Positions 51,764 to 59,974 of a stretch of 64,000 bases of DNA are shown here, one piece after another. A program made the position numbers and the translations under genes. Source of the stretch: JBBQNY01 sp038255255 (GTDB lineage Bacteria > Pseudomonadota > Gammaproteobacteria > Xanthomonadales > Ahniellaceae); the NCBI GenBank assembly GCA_038255255.1, contig JBBSLL010000008.1, positions 29,746 through 93,745 of the forward strand, in the 5' to 3' direction. The notes under the pieces were generated by a model. The model made no database searches, was not told the DNA's origin, and saw nothing but the letters and a program-made list of their open reading frames with translations. Each line of letters begins with the position of its first letter. The stretch's first letter is position 1.

Positions 51764-53122
51764 ATGACCGGCAAGGTTTTCATCAAGACACACGGTTGCC
51801 AGATGAACGAGTACGACTCGGCCAAGATGCTCGACGTGCTCGCGGCTGCGCACGGCCTCGAGCCGACCGAAGTCGAATCCGAGGCAGATGTCATCCTGGT
51901 CAACACCTGTTCGATCCGCGAGAAAGCGCAGGACAAGGTGTTTTCCCAGCTGGGACGATGGCGCGATCTCAAGCTGGCGAAGCCGCATCTTGTCATCGGC
52001 GTCGGCGGCTGCGTCGCCAGCCAGGAAGGCAGCGCGATCGTCGCGCGTGCGCCCTACGTCGACGTCGTGTTCGGCCCGCAGACCCTGCATCGGCTGCCGC
52101 AGCTCATCGAACGCGCCAGGGCGGAACGAAGGCCGCAGGTCGACATCAGTTTCCCCACCATCGAAAAGTTCGACCACCTGCCCGCCCCGCGCAAGGAGGG
52201 ACCGAGTGCGTTCGTGTCGATCATGGAAGGCTGCTCGCGCTATTGCACTTTCTGCGTGGTGCCCTACACGCGCGGCGAGGAGGTCTCCCGGCCCCTTCCC
52301 GACGTGCTGACCGAAGTCGCGATGCTGGCCGCGCAGGGCGTTCGCGAGGTCAACCTGCTCGGGCAGAACGTCAACGCGTATCGGGGTCCGCTGGACCGGG
52401 ACGGCGCCCCGGAGGACACCGCTGACCTGGCGCTCCTCATCGAGTACGTGGCGCAGATTCCTGGCATCGACCGCATCCGCTTCACGACGTCGCATCCCAT
52501 GGAGTTCACCGACCGGCTGGTCGAGGCGTACGAACGCGTGCCGCAGCTCGCCTCGCATCTGCACCTGCCGGTGCAGTCCGGATCAGACCGCGTACTCGCT
52601 GCCATGAAGCGCGGCCATACCGCGCTCGAATACAAGTCCCTCATCCGCAGGATCCGCGCGGCGCGCCCGGGCATCTCGATCAGTTCGGATTTCATCGTCG
52701 GTTTCCCCGGCGAGACCGAGGTCGAGTTCGAGCACACCATGCGACTGATAGAGCAGATCGGATTCGACTACTCGTTCTCGTTCGTCTACTCGCGCCGACC
52801 GGGTACGCCGGCGGCCAGCATGCCCGATGAGGTGACCGACGCAGAAAAGCACGCGCGCCTCTCGCGCCTGCAAGCAAGCATTGAAGCGCACGCGGCGGGC
52901 ATCTCGGCTGCCATGCTGGGATCGCGCCAGACGGTGCTGGTCGAAGGGCCTTCGCGAAGGAACCCGCTGGAGCTGACCGGCAAGACCGAAAACATGCGCC
53001 CCGTGAACTTTGCCGGGGACGCGCGACTCGTCGGTCGGTTCGTGGACGTCGAGATCACCGCCGCGCTCGCCCACTCGCTGCGCGGTCGCGTGGTGCTCGC
53101 CGACGAAATCGAGGCCGCGTAG
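51764..53122 (+). CDS. miaB: tRNA-2-methylthio-N6-dimethylallyladenosine synthase MiaB
   Basis: MiaB adds the methylthio group to i6A37 in tRNAs reading UNN codons. The 452-residue radical-SAM enzyme has the auxiliary-cluster cysteines C12, C49 and C83 and the radical-SAM triad C157, C161, C164 (CSRYCTFC). A C-terminal TRAM domain (about 385-450) follows. Motifs THGCQMNEYDS and VPYTRGEEVSRP are MiaB-specific. In most gammaproteobacteria miaB precedes ybeZ directly; here an amidohydrolase on the other strand separates them. Confidence 0.97.
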   Translation: MTGKVFIKTHGCQMNEYDSAKMLDVLAAAHGLEPTEVESEADVILVNTCSIREKAQDKVFSQLGRWRDLKLAKPHLVIGVGGCVASQEGSAIVARAPYVDVVFGPQTLHRLPQLIERARAERRPQVDISFPTIEKFDHLPAPRKEGPSAFVSIMEGCSRYCTFCVVPYTRGEEVSRPLPDVLTEVAMLAAQGVREVNLLGQNVNAYRGPLDRDGAPEDTADLALLIEYVAQIPGIDRIRFTTSHPMEFTDRLVEAYERVPQLASHLHLPVQSGSDRVLAAMKRGHTALEYKSLIRRIRAARPGISISSDFIVGFPGETEVEFEHTMRLIEQIGFDYSFSFVYSRRPGTPAASMPDEVTDAEKHARLSRLQASIEAHAAGISAAMLGSRQTVLVEGPSRRNPLELTGKTENMRPVNFAGDARLVGRFVDVEITAALAHSLRGRVVLADEIEAA

Positions 53123-53129
53123 TAGTTCG

Positions 53130-54788
53130 TTACTTCGCTTCGAACACGGGCTTGCCATCGACATAGGTCGCGCGGACGGCGACCTTGCGAAGGTCCGCTG
53201 CTTCGATCGCAAGGGGGTCCCTGTCGAGGATGACGAAGTCGGCGCGCTTGCCGACCGCGAGGCTTCCCACCTCGGTTTCACTGAAGCCCGCGTAGGCCGC
53301 GTCGAGCGTGAAGCCGCGCAGGGCCTCGTACGCGGTGAGCTTTTCCTCGGGACGCCAGCCGCCGGCCGGTTCGCCGTGATGGTCGGTCCGCATCGTTGCT
53401 GCAAAAAGGCCGAGCCGGGGATCAACCGACTCCACCGGAAAGTCGGAGCCCAGCGCCAGCCGCGCCCCGCTGTCGCGCAACTGTCGCCATGCATAGGCAC
53501 CGTGAACGCGCGAAGGCCCCACACGCTCCCCGGCCCAGGGCATGTCGCTGGTCGCGTGCGTGGGTTGCATCGACGCGATGACGTCGAGTGCCGCCAGGCG
53601 CGGCAGGTCTTCGGGCGCCAGCAGTTGCGCATGCTCGATGCGCCAGCGGTGGTCGCGGTCAGCACTACCTCGCCACGCATTTGCATAGGCGTCCAGCACC
53701 ACGCGGTTGCCACGATCGCCGATCGCGTGCGTCGCGACCTGCACATCGCAACGTTTCGCCTTGTCGACCATTGCCGCAAAGGCCGAAGGCTCGGCGAGCA
53801 ACAAACCGGCATTGCCGTAATCGTCGCTGTAATCCGCGAGCAACGCCGCGCCGCGGCTGCCCAGCGCGCCGTCGATGTAGAACTTGACGGTACGCATCTG
53901 GAGCCGGCCTGCCGGGTGTCGATAAAGCCCCTCGCGACACAACCAGGCCAATGCTTCGCTGTCGCCATCCGCCATCGCCGTGATTCGCAGCGGCATTTCC
54001 TTGCGATCCGCGAGGCGCTGGTACGCAAGCAACCGCGTCAGCGACACGCCTGCGTCGTGCACGCCCGTCAATCCGTGCTCGACCGCGGCACGCATGCCAA
54101 GCATCAAGGCCCGCTCTGTGCCGGCAGCATCGACCGGAGGAATTTCTGTCTCGACGAGGCTTTTGGCCGCGTCGACAAACACGCCGGTCGCGCGGCCGCG
54201 CGCGTCGCGCTCGATCCGACCGCCATCCGGATGCCAGTCCCCCGCAAGGTCCCGCTTCACCGCACGCAGCGCGGCAGTGTTGGCCCACCCGGCATGCCCA
54301 TCGACACGCACCAGCCAGACAGGCCGATCGGGAAACGCAACATCCAGGTCCGATGCCGTGGGAAATTGCTTCACAGGCCAGTCGTTCTGGTCCCAGCCGC
54401 GAGCCAGCAGCCAGGCGTCAGGCGGCAGGTCGCGCGCGAACACGCGCAGGCGTTCGATGATCTGCTGCTTGCTGGCGGTGCCAATGATGTCGGCGCGCAT
54501 CTTCGAGAAACCGAGGTTCGCGATGTGACCATGCGCATCGATCAGCCCGGGAATCACCACGGAGGTGCCCGCATCGATGCTCGCCGCACGTGGAAACTGG
54601 CTGGCTAATGATGCACGGCTGCCGAGCGCGAGAATTCGGCCCGTCTCGTCGAAAGCCATGGCCTCGACACGGGGGGCGCTGTCGAGCGTGAGTATCCGCG
54701 CGGCGGTCAGCACCGTCACGTCGGCCGACCATAACGGTGCGATCGCCGCATAAGCGGCCGCCATCAGCACTCTCTGCCAGATCCGCAT
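53130..54788 (-). CDS. Amidohydrolase family 3 protein (YtcJ-like), exported
   Basis: A 552-residue metal-dependent hydrolase. A signal peptide (about 1-21) precedes the composite domain; the metal site begins with HGH in PGLIDAHGHIANLGF and includes HAIGDRGN, RIEHAQLL and ALGSDFPVES. The overall layout matches YtcJ-like amidohydrolases, whose substrates are generally unknown (imidazolone- or amide-type). The start was set at MRIWQRVLMAAAY, the signal-peptide Met. It converges with miaB (seven-base gap) and is divergent from ybeZ, so it looks inserted into the standard miaB-ybeZ order. Confidence 0.88.
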   Translation of the reverse strand: MRIWQRVLMAAAYAAIAPLWSADVTVLTAARILTLDSAPRVEAMAFDETGRILALGSRASLASQFPRAASIDAGTSVVIPGLIDAHGHIANLGFSKMRADIIGTASKQQIIERLRVFARDLPPDAWLLARGWDQNDWPVKQFPTASDLDVAFPDRPVWLVRVDGHAGWANTAALRAVKRDLAGDWHPDGGRIERDARGRATGVFVDAAKSLVETEIPPVDAAGTERALMLGMRAAVEHGLTGVHDAGVSLTRLLAYQRLADRKEMPLRITAMADGDSEALAWLCREGLYRHPAGRLQMRTVKFYIDGALGSRGAALLADYSDDYGNAGLLLAEPSAFAAMVDKAKRCDVQVATHAIGDRGNRVVLDAYANAWRGSADRDHRWRIEHAQLLAPEDLPRLAALDVIASMQPTHATSDMPWAGERVGPSRVHGAYAWRQLRDSGARLALGSDFPVESVDPRLGLFAATMRTDHHGEPAGGWRPEEKLTAYEALRGFTLDAAYAGFSETEVGSLAVGKRADFVILDRDPLAIEAADLRKVAVRATYVDGKPVFEAK

Positions 54789-54965
54789 GGACGCATCCCG
54801 TTTTTCACCGTGATGCAGCGCACTGTGGGCCAACGGGTGCAATCGGCGCAAGTTCCCCGTTGCCGAACGCATACCCGGCAACCTCCGCTCCAACCGACGG
54901 CACGATAAACCATCGCGCGCGTCCGTGTTTCCGTCGGTGCCGCCCCGCGCTAGGCTGCGTCGTCT

Positions 54966-55955
54966 ATGACCAGTACCCAACGCGACTTCATACTCGAGCC
55001 CGCCGACACCGAGCGCCTCGCCAACCTTGCCGGGCCTTTCGATGCGCACCTGCGCCAGATCGAATTGCGGCTGGGTGTCGAGATCGCCAATCGCGGCAAC
55101 GTCTTCCGGGTGTCGGGCCCCGAAGCCGATACCGCGATCGCCGAAAAGCTGTTGGCAAGGCTCTACGCGCAGGCGTCGGAAAGCGTGCTGGACGGTCACG
55201 CGTTGAACCTGCATCTTGCCGAGGCGAAGTCGACGGAGATAGATCCCGGGGGACTGGTTCCGCAGGAAGTGATCATCAAGGTCAAGCGCGGCACGATCCG
55301 CGGGCGCGGCGACAATCAGCAGCGCTACCTGCACGCGATCTCGCGTCACGACATCAACTTCGGCGTGGGGCCGGCCGGAACGGGCAAGACCTACCTCGCC
55401 GTCGCGAGCGCCATTGAAGCTCTGGAAAACCAGACGGTGCAGCGGCTGGTGCTCACGCGGCCGGCCGTCGAGGCCGGAGAACGACTCGGATTCCTGCCAG
55501 GCGATCTCACCCAGAAGGTCGATCCCTATCTCCGGCCGCTGTACGACGCGCTGTACGAGATGCTCGGCTTCGAGCGGGTCGCCAAGTTCATGGAACGCAG
55601 CGTGATCGAGATCGCGCCGCTGGCCTTCATGCGTGGCCGCACCTTGAACGATGCGTTCGTGATCCTCGATGAGGCGCAGAACACCACAGTCGAGCAGATG
55701 AAGATGTTCCTCACGCGCATCGGCTACGGCTCGAGGGCGGTGGTCACGGGGGACCTCACCCAGACCGACCTGCCCAAGCACCAGCGTTCCGGTCTCAAGC
55801 ACTCGCTTGAGGTGCTGGGCGACGTCAGCGGCATCAGCATCACCCGCTTCACCGCGCGCGACGTCGTCAGGCACCCCATCGTGCAACGCATCGTCGAGGC
55901 CTACGAACACCACGAAGCGCTGGCGGCCGCAGCGGCGGCGGCCAAGCCCGAGTGA
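54966..55955 (+). CDS. ybeZ: PhoH family ATPase YbeZ
   Basis: A 329-residue PhoH-like P-loop ATPase. Walker A GPAGTGKT (135-142), the LTRPAVEAGERLGFLPGDL block, Walker B FVILDEAQN and the GDLTQTDLP sensor are all present. YbeZ partners the endoribonuclease YbeY in rRNA maturation and quality control. The weak -10-like TAGGCT is about 15 bases before the ATG. The ybeY start overlaps its stop (GTGA). Confidence 0.95.
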   Translation: MTSTQRDFILEPADTERLANLAGPFDAHLRQIELRLGVEIANRGNVFRVSGPEADTAIAEKLLARLYAQASESVLDGHALNLHLAEAKSTEIDPGGLVPQEVIIKVKRGTIRGRGDNQQRYLHAISRHDINFGVGPAGTGKTYLAVASAIEALENQTVQRLVLTRPAVEAGERLGFLPGDLTQKVDPYLRPLYDALYEMLGFERVAKFMERSVIEIAPLAFMRGRTLNDAFVILDEAQNTTVEQMKMFLTRIGYGSRAVVTGDLTQTDLPKHQRSGLKHSLEVLGDVSGISITRFTARDVVRHPIVQRIVEAYEHHEALAAAAAAAKPE

Positions 55956-56419
55956 CCCCGGTCGCGGCGCCGGCGTGCGCCGTCAGCTACGGCGTGCCGC
56001 GTGCGGGAGTGCCGGCAGCCGTGAGTTTCGAGAAGTGGGTCGCGGCTGCACTGACCCATGTACGTTCGCGAGAGTTCGGGGAATGCGCGATCCGCATCGT
56101 CGGCACGGTGGAAGGACGCGCGCTCAACCGCGTCTGGCGTCAGCGCGACTACGCGACCAACGTCCTCTCCTTTCCCTCGGCATCGCCTGCGCCCGTCGCG
56201 AGTGCATGGCTGGGCGACATTGCTCTCTGCGCCACGGTCATCGCACGCGAGGCGCGCGTGCAGCGCAAGCGCACACGCGACCACTACGCGCACCTGACAG
56301 TGCACGGCGTGCTGCACCTCCTCGGCTTCGACCACGAGGATCCGGCGGACGCCCGGGCGATGGAAAGACTTGAAAGGGAGGTCTTGCGGGGTCTCGGCAT
56401 CCCCGATCCTTACCGGTGA
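55952..56419 (+). CDS. ybeY: Endoribonuclease YbeY
   Basis: YbeY is a zinc-dependent single-strand endoribonuclease needed for 16S rRNA 3'-end maturation. The 155-residue protein has the HGxLHLxGxDH motif: H118, H122 and H128 in LTVHGVLHLLGFDHE, and the upstream NVLSFP segment. The GTG start overlaps the ybeZ stop by four bases. corC starts about 180 bases downstream; that gap holds a possible -10 (TACACT around 56557) but no clear -35. Confidence 0.95.
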   Translation: MTPVAAPACAVSYGVPRAGVPAAVSFEKWVAAALTHVRSREFGECAIRIVGTVEGRALNRVWRQRDYATNVLSFPSASPAPVASAWLGDIALCATVIAREARVQRKRTRDHYAHLTVHGVLHLLGFDHEDPADARAMERLEREVLRGLGIPDPYR

Positions 56420-56596
56420 CCTGAATCTCGCGCTGCCGGCACAGCACAGCAATCCCCGGGGCGCGGCCGGCGGAGTCCTGCGGCCATTCACACGGCGCCT
56501 CCGCAGCCTTCCGGCCCTGCCTGCGTCGCCGGGAGGGCCGGGGAAAAGCCCTGATACACTCCGCCCGGTCTCGCCATCTGCGGCAATTGCAACACC

Positions 56597-57448
56597 ATGA
56601 ATGAGGATGACCTTGCGGCGCCCCAGGCGTCGCGTTCCTGGCTCGATCGACTTGGCCAGATGCTTGCAGGGGAACCGCGAAACCGTGCGGAACTGATCGA
56701 GGAGCTGCGCGGCGCGCAGGCCAATGGCCTGCTCAGCGTCGATACGCTGGCGATGATCGAAGGCGCGATGGCCGTATCCGACAAGGAGGTCGGCGACGTG
56801 ATGGTGCCGCGCGCGCAGATGGTTGCCGTCGATACCGATTGGGACTTCGCGACCGTGCTGCGTGTCGTGGTCGAGTCCGGCCACTCCCGCTTTCCAGTCA
56901 CGGGCGAGGACCGCGACGAGGTCGTGGGCATCCTGCTGGCGAAGGACCTGCTGCGATCGTGTTCGGAGGGCGCCGCGTCGCACGGCTGGCAGCAGCAGTT
57001 GCGGCCCGTCGTCATGATTCCGGAGAGCAAGCGACTCAACGTCCTGCTGAAGGAATTTCGCGCGAGCCGCAATCACATGGCCGTCGTGGTCAACGAGTAC
57101 GGCGGCGTAGCGGGACTCATCACAATCGAGGATGTGCTGGAAGAAATCGTCGGCGAGATCGACGACGAGCACGATGACGACGACGGCCAGGTCGCCTTCA
57201 TCCGCAGGCACGCCAGCGGCCGCGCGACCGTCAACGCACTTACGCCGATTGAGGAATTCAACCGGCAGTTCGGCACAGGCTACGACGAGGACGAGACCGA
57301 CACTATCGGTGGTCTGGTTACCGCAAGGCTGGGACGCCTGCCGTCGGTGGGCGATGTGCTGTTGCTCGGCAATCTGCGCTTCAAGGTGACGCGTGCCGAT
57401 CGCCGGCGCGTGCTGCAGCTGTCCGTGGCCTTGAATGGCGGGGAATGA
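56597..57448 (+). CDS. corC: CBS-domain protein CorC (YbeX)
   Basis: A 283-residue cytoplasmic protein with two CBS domains (about 65-185, DVMVPRAQMVAVDTD and VVVNEYGGVAGLITIEDVLEEIVGEIDDEHD) and a C-terminal CorC_HlyC transporter-associated domain (about 205-283). YbeX is linked to magnesium efflux and to ribosome metabolism. In the usual ybeZ-ybeY-ybeX order the next gene is lnt; here it is the DUF4105 gene, which overlaps the end of corC by 14 bases. Confidence 0.94.
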   Translation: MNEDDLAAPQASRSWLDRLGQMLAGEPRNRAELIEELRGAQANGLLSVDTLAMIEGAMAVSDKEVGDVMVPRAQMVAVDTDWDFATVLRVVVESGHSRFPVTGEDRDEVVGILLAKDLLRSCSEGAASHGWQQQLRPVVMIPESKRLNVLLKEFRASRNHMAVVVNEYGGVAGLITIEDVLEEIVGEIDDEHDDDDGQVAFIRRHASGRATVNALTPIEEFNRQFGTGYDEDETDTIGGLVTARLGRLPSVGDVLLLGNLRFKVTRADRRRVLQLSVALNGGE

Positions 57449-58724
57449 CAGGGGGAAGGTCGCCCGCTGCATGTGGGTCCTGTTCGGAGCGGCCGCTTTC
57501 TGGCTGTCGCTCGCCCTCCACGCGGCGGATCAACCCTTGCGCCAGGACGCCATCGAGTCGGGCCGTTTGCTCCCGGCCACGCCCGATGAGCAGCTGGAAG
57601 TCGGCTTGCTGACGATTGCTCCCGGCGACATCTACTGGCAGCGGTTCGGCCACAACGCGATCGTCCTGCGCGACCGCCTCGACCCGGCACGCGCCGTGGC
57701 TGTCAACTACGGGATCTTCGACTTCGGCGAGAAAAATTTCCTGCTGAACTTCTTGCGCGGCCGCATGCACTATTTCGCGGTCGCAGGCGATCCCGCGCAG
57801 GACATCGAGGCATACGCGCAGGCCGGGCGCGGCATGCACATCCAGTGGCTGAACCTGGCCGCGCCGCAAATCCGATTGTTGCGGACGCGGTTGGAGCACG
57901 ACACGAGCCCTGCGCATGCCCGCTACCGTTACGACTATTTCGAGCGCAATTGCTCGACACGCGTACGGGATGCGCTGGATGTGGCCCTCGGTGGCGCGCT
58001 CGAAAAGAGCGCCACCGCGCGCTCACGCGGCTGGACCTTCCGGCAGCAGTCCCTGCGCCTGGCCCGCCCCGATCTACCGCTGGCGCTCGGTATCCACCTG
58101 GGTCTCGCGGCTTACACAGACCGTCCGTTGACCTTGTGGCAGGAAGCATTCGTGCCGCAACGGCTGGCTGATGCTCTCGTGGAACTGCGCCTCGACGGTC
58201 AGCCGGTAATCGCGCGCACCGAAGTGTTGTCGGAGCACCGGATCGGTCTCCCGAAGGCCGAGCCGCCGGCTTGGCGATGGGCATTCGCCTTCTCGGGCGC
58301 GGTGCTCGCCGCACTGTTGTGGGCACTGCATCGGGCGCGGCCGGCTGTGGCAAGGCGCGGTTTCTCGATATTGCGCGGCACCTTGCTGCTCGCATGCGGC
58401 CTTGTCGGCTTCGGCCTCCTTGCACTGTGGTTCGGCACCGACCATGTGGCGGCGCATCGCAACCTCAATATCCTGGTGCTGAGTCCGCTGTGCCTGCCTT
58501 GGCTCATTACGAGTCGAAGTCGGAATCCGACCTGGCGCGCCGTTGGACAGGCTTCAGTCGTCGGCGTGCTGGCCTCGCTGGCGCTTGCTCTCTGGTTTGC
58601 GTTCACCGATGTCCTGTTGCAGGATTTCGCGGACTGGCTGCTGTTGCTGGCGCCGCCTCTGCTGGTACTCGCCCGTGCGGAGCGCGAAGCCTGGACTTCC
58701 AACGCCGCCCTCCCCGCCGGTTAG
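57435..58724 (+). CDS. DUF4105 / Lnb-like membrane protein in the lnt position
   Basis: A 429-residue protein: signal or first helix (about 11-30), a periplasmic DUF4105 domain (about 45-265) and five C-terminal membrane helices (about 282-300, 313-333, 343-360, 371-391, 399-413). The conserved residues H73 (WQRFGHNAIVLRD) and C173 (YFERNCSTRVRDAL) look like a thiol-acyltransferase or NlpC/P60-type pair. DUF4105 is now annotated as the N-terminal periplasmic domain of Lnb, a lipoprotein N-acyltransferase described in Bacteroides. The ATG overlaps corC by 14 bases, exactly where lnt stands in related genomes. N-acylation of lipoproteins is therefore a reasonable inference, not shown. Met13 is an alternative start. 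Confidence 0.85.
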   Translation: MAGNDRGKVARCMWVLFGAAAFWLSLALHAADQPLRQDAIESGRLLPATPDEQLEVGLLTIAPGDIYWQRFGHNAIVLRDRLDPARAVAVNYGIFDFGEKNFLLNFLRGRMHYFAVAGDPAQDIEAYAQAGRGMHIQWLNLAAPQIRLLRTRLEHDTSPAHARYRYDYFERNCSTRVRDALDVALGGALEKSATARSRGWTFRQQSLRLARPDLPLALGIHLGLAAYTDRPLTLWQEAFVPQRLADALVELRLDGQPVIARTEVLSEHRIGLPKAEPPAWRWAFAFSGAVLAALLWALHRARPAVARRGFSILRGTLLLACGLVGFGLLALWFGTDHVAAHRNLNILVLSPLCLPWLITSRSRNPTWRAVGQASVVGVLASLALALWFAFTDVLLQDFADWLLLLAPPLLVLARAEREAWTSNAALPAG

Positions 58725-58767
58725 CGACCCGGCATGCGATCATCGCGACGCTGTCACGGAGCTCGCG

Positions 58768-59775
58768 ATGTCGAACCCTGATTCCACTGCAGTCTGCGTT
58801 GCCCCGATGCTGGTGAACTTCGCTGCCTACGACCGCAGCGGACAGCGCACCGGCACGATCTCCGTCGACCAGATCAGCGATGTCCTGAAGCAGGACGGCC
58901 AATTCGTGTGGCTCGGGCTGCACGAGCCTGATGAGGCCCTGCTCGACAAGATCCAGGAAGAGTTCGGACTGCATGATCTCGCCATCGAGGACGCGCACCA
59001 CGCGCACCAGCGCCCGAAGGTCGAGGTGTACGGCGACTCGCTGTTCATCGTGCTGCAGACCGCGCAGTTCGTGCAGGGCAAGATCGCCTTCGGCGAGACG
59101 CATGTGTTTCTCGGCCGCAACTATCTGGTCAGCGTGCGCCACGGTGCTTCGCTTTCGTATGCGCCGGCGCGGGCGCGCTGCGAGCAGTCGCCGGAGCTGC
59201 TGGCGATGGGCCCGAGTTTCGGCCTCTACGCGATCTTCGATTTCGTCGTCGACAACTTCCAGCCCATCGTGGGCTCGTTCCAGACCGAACTCGAAGCGCT
59301 GGAAAACGACATCTTCGTCGACAAGTTCCGCCGCGACGTGATCGAACGCCTGTATGACCTCAAGAAGGAACTGGTGACGTTGAGGCTCGCGGTGGCTCCG
59401 CTGCAGGACATGCTCAACCAGCTCATCCGGTTCCACCCCGCGCTGATCGAAGAGGAGGCGCGCATCTACTTCCGCGACGTGTACGACCACGCCGTACGCG
59501 TCAAGGAAGGCTGCGACACGATGAGCGAGATGCTCTCGGCGGCGATGTCGGTCAACCTGGCGATGGTCTCCGTGGGCCAAGGGGAAGTCGTCAAGCGGCT
59601 CGCGGGCTGGGCCGCATTGCTCGGCGTGCCCACGTTGATCGCGAGCTGGTACGGCATGAACTTCAAGCATATGCCCGAACTGGAAGGTCGCTTCAGCTAC
59701 GGCGTCATGGTTGCCGTTACGGTCATCGCGGTATTGAGCCTTTACAGCTGGCTGAGGCGCGCCAAGTGGCTGTGA
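58768..59775 (+). CDS. corA: Magnesium/cobalt transporter CorA
   Basis: A 335-residue CorA-family channel. A large cytoplasmic N-terminal domain (IQEEFGLHDLAIEDAHHAHQRPKVEVYGDSLFIVLQTA) is followed by the long stalk helix and two C-terminal membrane helices with the GMN selectivity motif (ASWYGMNFKHMPE). The C-terminus is basic (LRRAKWL). The ribosome site is CGGAG. It follows the Lnb-like gene after about 40 bases. Pairing with CorC suits magnesium homeostasis, but the two are separated by the membrane acyltransferase candidate. Confidence 0.95.
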   Translation: MSNPDSTAVCVAPMLVNFAAYDRSGQRTGTISVDQISDVLKQDGQFVWLGLHEPDEALLDKIQEEFGLHDLAIEDAHHAHQRPKVEVYGDSLFIVLQTAQFVQGKIAFGETHVFLGRNYLVSVRHGASLSYAPARARCEQSPELLAMGPSFGLYAIFDFVVDNFQPIVGSFQTELEALENDIFVDKFRRDVIERLYDLKKELVTLRLAVAPLQDMLNQLIRFHPALIEEEARIYFRDVYDHAVRVKEGCDTMSEMLSAAMSVNLAMVSVGQGEVVKRLAGWAALLGVPTLIASWYGMNFKHMPELEGRFSYGVMVAVTVIAVLSLYSWLRRAKWL

Positions 59776-59783
59776 GACCTTGC

Positions 59784-59808
59784 GTCAGGTCGGCAGAGCC
59801 GACCTGAC
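59784..59808. terminator. Perfect hairpin after corA
   Basis: An 11-bp stem GTCAGGTCGGC/GCCGACCTGAC closes an AGA triloop, nine bases after the corA stop. There is no T-run. The sequence AGGTCGGC(A/T)GAGCCGACCT is a very stable stem and may also be a dispersed repeat; copy number cannot be judged from this window. Confidence 0.6.
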
Positions 59809-59856
59809 CTACGACTCGCCGTGAGTACCCGCCCGCGAAATGGATCGTCGCGGAAA

Positions 59857-59929
59857 GGGCCGGCGGCGGTAGCGCCTCGCTGCAGCATAAAGGGCTCCCG
59901 CGGAAGCGAGGCGCTACCGCTGTCGGCCC
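59857..59929. repeat. 73-base imperfect palindrome (MITE- or REP-like)
   Basis: Two 25-base arms (59857-59881 and 59905-59929) are complementary with only two mismatches, around a 23-base centre. The arms contain GCGGTAGCGCCTCGCT. Size, near-perfect arms and intergenic position between converging corA and the S9 peptidase gene suit a small non-autonomous repeat element. Only one copy is in this window. Confidence 0.6.
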
Positions 59930-59974
59930 GCTCACACCACGCTTTGCGGCGCTCCCATATTTCCTGCAGGTCGC

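Noticed and set aside
54789..55913. N-terminal extension (to 927 residues) of the amidohydrolase frame across ybeZ
   Set aside because: The extension is antisense to YbeZ, and the signal peptide at 54788 marks the real start.
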